A stretch of DNA of 44,819 nucleotides from Methylosinus sp. LW4. GTDB lineage: Bacteria > Pseudomonadota > Alphaproteobacteria > Rhizobiales > Beijerinckiaceae. Position 1 is the first letter of the stretch; each line of letters starts with the position of its first letter. Below, one piece after another: positions 41,200 through 44,819 of the stretch. Position numbers and translations under genes: made by a program. Location of the stretch: the NCBI RefSeq assembly GCF_000379125.1, contig NZ_KB900627.1, positions 174,993 through 219,811 on the forward strand. The letters run 5' to 3'. The notes under the pieces are model-generated. The model saw nothing but the letters and a program-made list of their open reading frames with translations. It was not told where the DNA came from and did no database searches.

Positions 41200-43503
41200 A
41201 TGCTCAAAATTCTTCTCTCGCGATCCGCGAGCGCGACGGCGCTCGTTCTTGCGGCCAGTGCACAAAACGCCCATGGTCAGGAAAGCCTGCCGACGATCGA
41301 AATCGGCCGCAACGCCGTCGAGGCTCGGCGCGCCAACGCTTCCCCGACATCCAAAGACGCAGTGCGCGACGCTCCCGTCACATCGTCGAGCACGAGAGGC
41401 TTCGATGCGCAGGACGTGGCTTCGCGCTCCTATTCCCAACCGGCAGAAGCGCTGGAGATCGATCCGGGTCTGATCGTCGCGCAGCATTCCGGCGCCGGCA
41501 AAGCCAATCAATATTTTCTCCGCGGCTTCGCGCTCGATCATGGCTATGATATCGGCCTGACGATCGACGGGATGCCGATCAATCAAGGCTCGCACGTTCA
41601 CAGCAATGGCTACGCCGACGCCAATTTCATCATTCCCGAGCTGTTTGGCGCGGTCGACGTCCGCAAGGGGCCATATTTCGCCGACGAAGGAATTTTCTCC
41701 TCCGTCGGCTCAATCCGCATGCAATATGTCGACAAGCTTCGCGAAGGATTGCTATCGGCCTCTGGCGGCATGTTCGGCTATGGCCGCTTGCTCGGTGCCA
41801 AATCCTTCGCGATCGGCGATGGCGAGCTGTTAGCCGCCCTCGAGCTCAACAACTATAACGGCCCTTGGGAGCGTCCCGACGAACAGCGCAAGATCAATGG
41901 CGTGCTGCGATGGAGCCAGGGCACCCAGGAGAATGGCCTGTCGATCACGGCAATGGCGTTCTCGAACCATTGGTTCGGGACCGATCAGATTCCGATGCAT
42001 GACGTCGCTTTGGGTCTGATGTCGCGCTGGGGCACGCAGGATCCGTCCGATGGCGGCAATGCGACGCGCTACAGTCTTTCGGCGCGGTGGAGCCAGAGCA
42101 GCGCGAGCGACTTCTCTCGCGTCGAGGCTTTCGCCATTCGCGAGACGACCAACCTCTATGACGATTTCGTCTACAATCTCGCCAATCCGCTTCCATTGAA
42201 CGATCAGACGCATCAGTTCGATCGTCGCACCGTGCTCGGCTTCAACGCCGTTCACGGCTGGAAATATAATGTCGCCACGATCCCGGTCGAAACGCGGGTC
42301 GGCGCCCAGACCCGCTTCGATGCGATTCGCAACGGCTTCGGCGACTCCTATCTGCGAAACCAATACGACTCGATCCGAGACGACTACGTCAAGAATTACA
42401 CCCACGCGCTCTGGACGGATACGACTGTGCGTTGGACGCCCTGGTTCCGGTCGACCGTCGGTTTCCGGCTCGATTATGTCCACGGCGCGGTCGACACTGT
42501 CCTCAATCCGCTATATGCGCCGGGATGGTTCGCCGGAGCGCCCAACCTCATCGGATCGGCCAACGACGGCGAGCTCGGCCGCGTGTTCACGAGCCCGAAG
42601 GCCGGCTTCGTATTCGGACCATTCCACGAGCTCGGAAATTCGGAATTCTTCGTCAATTTCGGCGAGGGGCTGCGAGAGGAGGACATACGCGGCGCATTGG
42701 CGCATTGGGATCCCGCCGTCGGGAGCTACGGCCCGAATGTGCAGCTGCTGACGAAGACGCGCGGCGCCGAAGCGGGCGTGCGCGCCAAGCCGATCGAGGG
42801 ACTGGACACGTCACTGAGCCTGTTCTGGCAGGATTTCGATGCGGAGAACACTTTCTCGGGCGACGCCGGCGTGACGACCTACGGACGTCCCGGTCGGCGG
42901 CTCGGCTTCGAATGGACCGGCGACTACTCGATCGCGTCCTGGGCGCACGCCTACGGCGAAGTAACCGGAACTCATGCGCGCTTCCGCGGTTCGGACGCGG
43001 TCCAGAAGGCGACCTATCTTCAGCTCGTGAACAATGACGCCGGGGATCCGCTCTACCCGCTCAATCTACCGGGCAACGCGCCCGGGAATTATCTGATGCT
43101 CGCCCCGGTCTGGGTCGCTAAGGCCGGCGTCGAGCTCGGCGAGAAGACAGGCTGGTTCGGCGGTCTCTATTACCGCTACTTCGGCTCGCGTCCGCTCACC
43201 GAGGACGGTCAAATCAGATCATCGGCGACCGCCTCGTTGAATGCGCGCGCCGGATATCGTTTCGATAATGGCTGGAAAATTCAGCTCGACGCATTCAACG
43301 TCACGAACCAGCGTTCGAGCGCGATCGACTACGGCTACGGCGCCTTCGGACGACAGGATTATCTCCTGTTTCCGGGATATGCGGGCGGTAGCATCGGAAT
43401 CATGGATCGCCATTTCAAGCCGCAAGATCCGCCGGCTGTTCGCGTGACGCTGAGCGGTCCCCTGACGATCTTGGACTCCGCGTCGGCGCTCGGACCAAAA
43501 TAG
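41200..43503 (+). CDS. TonB-dependent receptor R7
   Basis: 767 residues. The signal peptide ends near HG26|QES. TonB-box-like ESLPTIEIGRN resembles R1 and R3. The plug has a distinctive NQGSHVHSNGYADANFIIPE stretch and VRKGPYFADEGIFSSVGS, typical of a receptor group separate from classic siderophore receptors. The long barrel ends with the tail LDSASALGPK rather than an aromatic residue. An AAGGGAAC ribosome site precedes the ATG. It is likely cotranscribed with the DUF2946-like gene and convergent with an anti-sigma/ECF pair. Copper or another metal complex is a plausible substrate but not shown. Confidence 0.9.
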   Translation: MLKILLSRSASATALVLAASAQNAHGQESLPTIEIGRNAVEARRANASPTSKDAVRDAPVTSSSTRGFDAQDVASRSYSQPAEALEIDPGLIVAQHSGAGKANQYFLRGFALDHGYDIGLTIDGMPINQGSHVHSNGYADANFIIPELFGAVDVRKGPYFADEGIFSSVGSIRMQYVDKLREGLLSASGGMFGYGRLLGAKSFAIGDGELLAALELNNYNGPWERPDEQRKINGVLRWSQGTQENGLSITAMAFSNHWFGTDQIPMHDVALGLMSRWGTQDPSDGGNATRYSLSARWSQSSASDFSRVEAFAIRETTNLYDDFVYNLANPLPLNDQTHQFDRRTVLGFNAVHGWKYNVATIPVETRVGAQTRFDAIRNGFGDSYLRNQYDSIRDDYVKNYTHALWTDTTVRWTPWFRSTVGFRLDYVHGAVDTVLNPLYAPGWFAGAPNLIGSANDGELGRVFTSPKAGFVFGPFHELGNSEFFVNFGEGLREEDIRGALAHWDPAVGSYGPNVQLLTKTRGAEAGVRAKPIEGLDTSLSLFWQDFDAENTFSGDAGVTTYGRPGRRLGFEWTGDYSIASWAHAYGEVTGTHARFRGSDAVQKATYLQLVNNDAGDPLYPLNLPGNAPGNYLMLAPVWVAKAGVELGEKTGWFGGLYYRYFGSRPLTEDGQIRSSATASLNARAGYRFDNGWKIQLDAFNVTNQRSSAIDYGYGAFGRQDYLLFPGYAGGSIGIMDRHFKPQDPPAVRVTLSGPLTILDSASALGPK

Positions 43504-43534
43504 GGGAGAAAAGGCGACCCATCACGACTCCAAG

Positions 43535-43559
43535 ACGCCGGGCGGTCGACGCCCGGCGT
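43535..43559. terminator. Strong bidirectional hairpin between R7 and anti-sigma genes
   Basis: ACGCCGGGCG at 43535-43544 pairs perfectly with CGCCCGGCGT at 43550-43559 around a 5-base loop. It lies 32 bp after the R7 stop and 55 bp from the anti-sigma stop. No T-run on either side, so termination strength is uncertain. Confidence 0.55.
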
Positions 43560-43613
43560 GATCATGCGGCAGCGCCTGGCGTTCGGCCCGAATGACATCG
43601 AGCGAGGCTCTGC

Positions 43614-44426
43614 TCACCTGAGAGAAGGCTCGCTCTCGATTTTCGCGGCGGCCTGCCGAAAAATCGCGACAAACGCCTCGAGTTCCGCCGGCGAGAGATC
43701 CGAGATCGCCGCGTAAGCGCGATGCTTCTCCTTCCAGACGACGACGGGATAGCCTTCCATCATGCGCAGCGAAGGCGTTTCTGGATAATTCACCGACCGA
43801 GGCTGCAGCTCCGCGACGGAAACGAGATGCTCGCGCCTCTTGTAGACCAGCGTCGGCGCGGGCGTGGCGCCGATGATGTCGATCCTCGCGCCGGCGAGCG
43901 GAAATCCCTCGGCCGCGAGATCGACGACGGTGACGGCGAGCGGCAGCTTGCCAGCGAGCCAGGGCTTTACCGTATGACGGTCGCTCGACGCGACATCTAC
44001 CGGCTGCCCCGATATCTGGCTCCGCATATGGCCTGCGACGACATAGGGCGTGAAGCGATCCGGCGCGGCGAACTCCTCGGCGAGATGCTGCAGCCCGACC
44101 GTCGCCACGATCGTCGCGGCGATCGACGCCGCATAGACGCCCCATGTCCGCGGCGGCGTTAGACGATGTCGCGCCGCCCTCGCTCCCTGCGCGCTCGAAG
44201 CCCCTATCTGCTCCTGCAAGCGCGCCCGCAACGCCGCCGGCGCCGCCTCGCGCGGGGCGTGACGGCGCAATGTCTCCCGCAACGCCGCGAGCCGCGCCCG
44301 ATCTCCGCGGGCGCCCGCGTCCTCGGACAAAAGGCGCTCGGCCTCGAGCGCGCTCGCCGCATCCAGCTCCTGGTCGAAGTCGGCTTGCAAAAAAAGCACG
44401 CGATCACGATTCTGGTCTTTGCTCAT
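43614..44426 (-). CDS. Transmembrane anti-sigma factor
   Basis: 270 residues. The cytoplasmic N-terminal part (about 1-90) has FLQADFDQELDAASALEAER, typical of anti-sigma domains. One TM segment at about 94-112, then a periplasmic domain with SSDRHTVKPWLAGKLPLAVT, DLAAEGFPLAGARIDII and LVYKRREHLVSV, all common in this anti-sigma family. The classic zinc HxxxCxxC motif is absent. The start overlaps the sigma-gene stop (44423-44426), so the two are translationally coupled. Confidence 0.88.
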   Translation of the reverse strand: MSKDQNRDRVLFLQADFDQELDAASALEAERLLSEDAGARGDRARLAALRETLRRHAPREAAPAALRARLQEQIGASSAQGARAARHRLTPPRTWGVYAASIAATIVATVGLQHLAEEFAAPDRFTPYVVAGHMRSQISGQPVDVASSDRHTVKPWLAGKLPLAVTVVDLAAEGFPLAGARIDIIGATPAPTLVYKRREHLVSVAELQPRSVNYPETPSLRMMEGYPVVVWKEKHRAYAAISDLSPAELEAFVAIFRQAAAKIESEPSLR

Positions 44427-44818
44427 TGCGGCGCTCTCCCCAATCGCTCGATCAAAAGCGCGCGCGCCCGCGCGAGGCGCGACATGACGGTGCCGATCGG
44501 CGCGCCCGTGGCGCTGGCGATCTCGCGGTAGGACAAACCATTGATCTCGCGCATGACGAGCGCCTCGCGAAACGGGATAGGCAATGAAGCGATCGCTGCG
44601 GCGACGCTGCGTCGATCTGCGGCCTCGATCAGCGCCGCCTCGGGAGACGCCTCTTCGGACATGGACGAGGCGCCGTCTTGGACTTCAGCGTCCTCGGCCA
44701 CGCCCACGAGAACGAGGTCGCGGCGCCGATTCTTCGCGAGCCAGGTGAAGGCCGCGTTGCGTGTGATCGACAGCAGCCAGGCGCGCGGATGCTCCACCTC
44801 GGCGCCGTCGAGCGCGGA
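44423..44818 (-). CDS. ECF sigma factor, C-terminal part (cut by window end)
   Basis: The visible 130 or so codons read through the window edge (…LDGAEVEHPRAWLLSITRN), so the true start is outside; GTG 44797 is only an internal codon. The end of region 2 (HPRAWLLSITRNAAFTWL) and region 4 (LPIPFREALVMREINGLSYR, then EIASATGAPIGTVMSRLARA) are present. It is paired with the downstream anti-sigma gene, so it responds to an envelope signal. Targets are unknown. Confidence 0.92.
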   Translation of the reverse strand, partial: SALDGAEVEHPRAWLLSITRNAAFTWLAKNRRRDLVLVGVAEDAEVQDGASSMSEEASPEAALIEAADRRSVAAAIASLPIPFREALVMREINGLSYREIASATGAPIGTVMSRLARARALLIERLGRAPQ

Positions 44819-44819
44819 G

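Noticed and set aside
1..44819. Methanobactin-type operon, CRISPR array, tRNA or rRNA genes
   Set aside because: The receptor-rich context prompted a search for a short core peptide with mbnB/mbnC-type partners, for regular repeat-spacer structure, and for tRNA cloverleaves. None was found.

Overview
The window is GC-rich and carries alphaproteobacterial gene families throughout. It has many TonB-dependent receptors (TBDRs), DUF2946-type small proteins and one-carbon/sulfur oxidation genes, which would suit a methylotroph or methanotroph of the Methylosinus/Methylocystis type. That placement is an inference from general resemblance: no methane-oxidation gene, rRNA or tRNA was recognised here.

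Layout. 1-899: right end of an IS21-family element (istA tail, intact istB, terminal repeats). 1139-6900: two-component system (TCS) facing a DUF2946-like gene, a siderophore-type TBDR and a PepSY gene cut off at a perfect 12-bp hairpin and joined to a broken TBDR fragment. 6973-12337: a second TBDR with a Tat-exported isonitrile-hydratase-like DJ-1 protein, divergent from a paralogous TCS. 12341-15074: a dehydrogenase remnant, then LysR divergent from cupin and DHDPS-family genes. 15075-16126: IS110/IS3 remnants.

16127-25656 is the most interesting part. It looks like a sulfone/sulfonate desulfurisation regulon: dimethylsulfone monooxygenase SfnG, SsuD/MsuD, a MsuC/DszC-like monooxygenase, an FMN reductase, an acyl-CoA-dehydrogenase-fold protein, OmpW and an unusual amidohydrolase-fold protein. 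Its likely regulator is a sigma-54 activator fused at its C-terminus to a complete SsuA-like sulfonate-binding domain. Two intergenic regions each hold a pair of palindromic sites (consensus TGYTGCNNATGCARCA) exactly 31 bp apart, next to -24/-12 sigma-54 promoters. This suggests a self-contained one-component sensing system in which a periplasmic binding protein has been recruited as a cytoplasmic effector domain.

26212-29617: rfbBCDA (dTDP-L-rhamnose). 29618-30502: a decayed IS5-family element and the C-terminal remnant of a TBDR. 30781-34680: metQ-metN-metI and a Cys/Met-metabolism PLP enzyme. 34832-40300: two large divergent paralogous TBDRs around a palindrome-rich promoter region. 40721-43503: a second DUF2946-like gene and a TBDR, convergent with an anti-sigma/ECF sigma pair that runs off the window end.

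Overall the window is an acquisition island for metals and sulfur: five intact and two broken TBDRs, two TCS, one ECF/anti-sigma pair and one sigma-54 regulon. All functional statements come from sequence and remembered family features; no database search was run.
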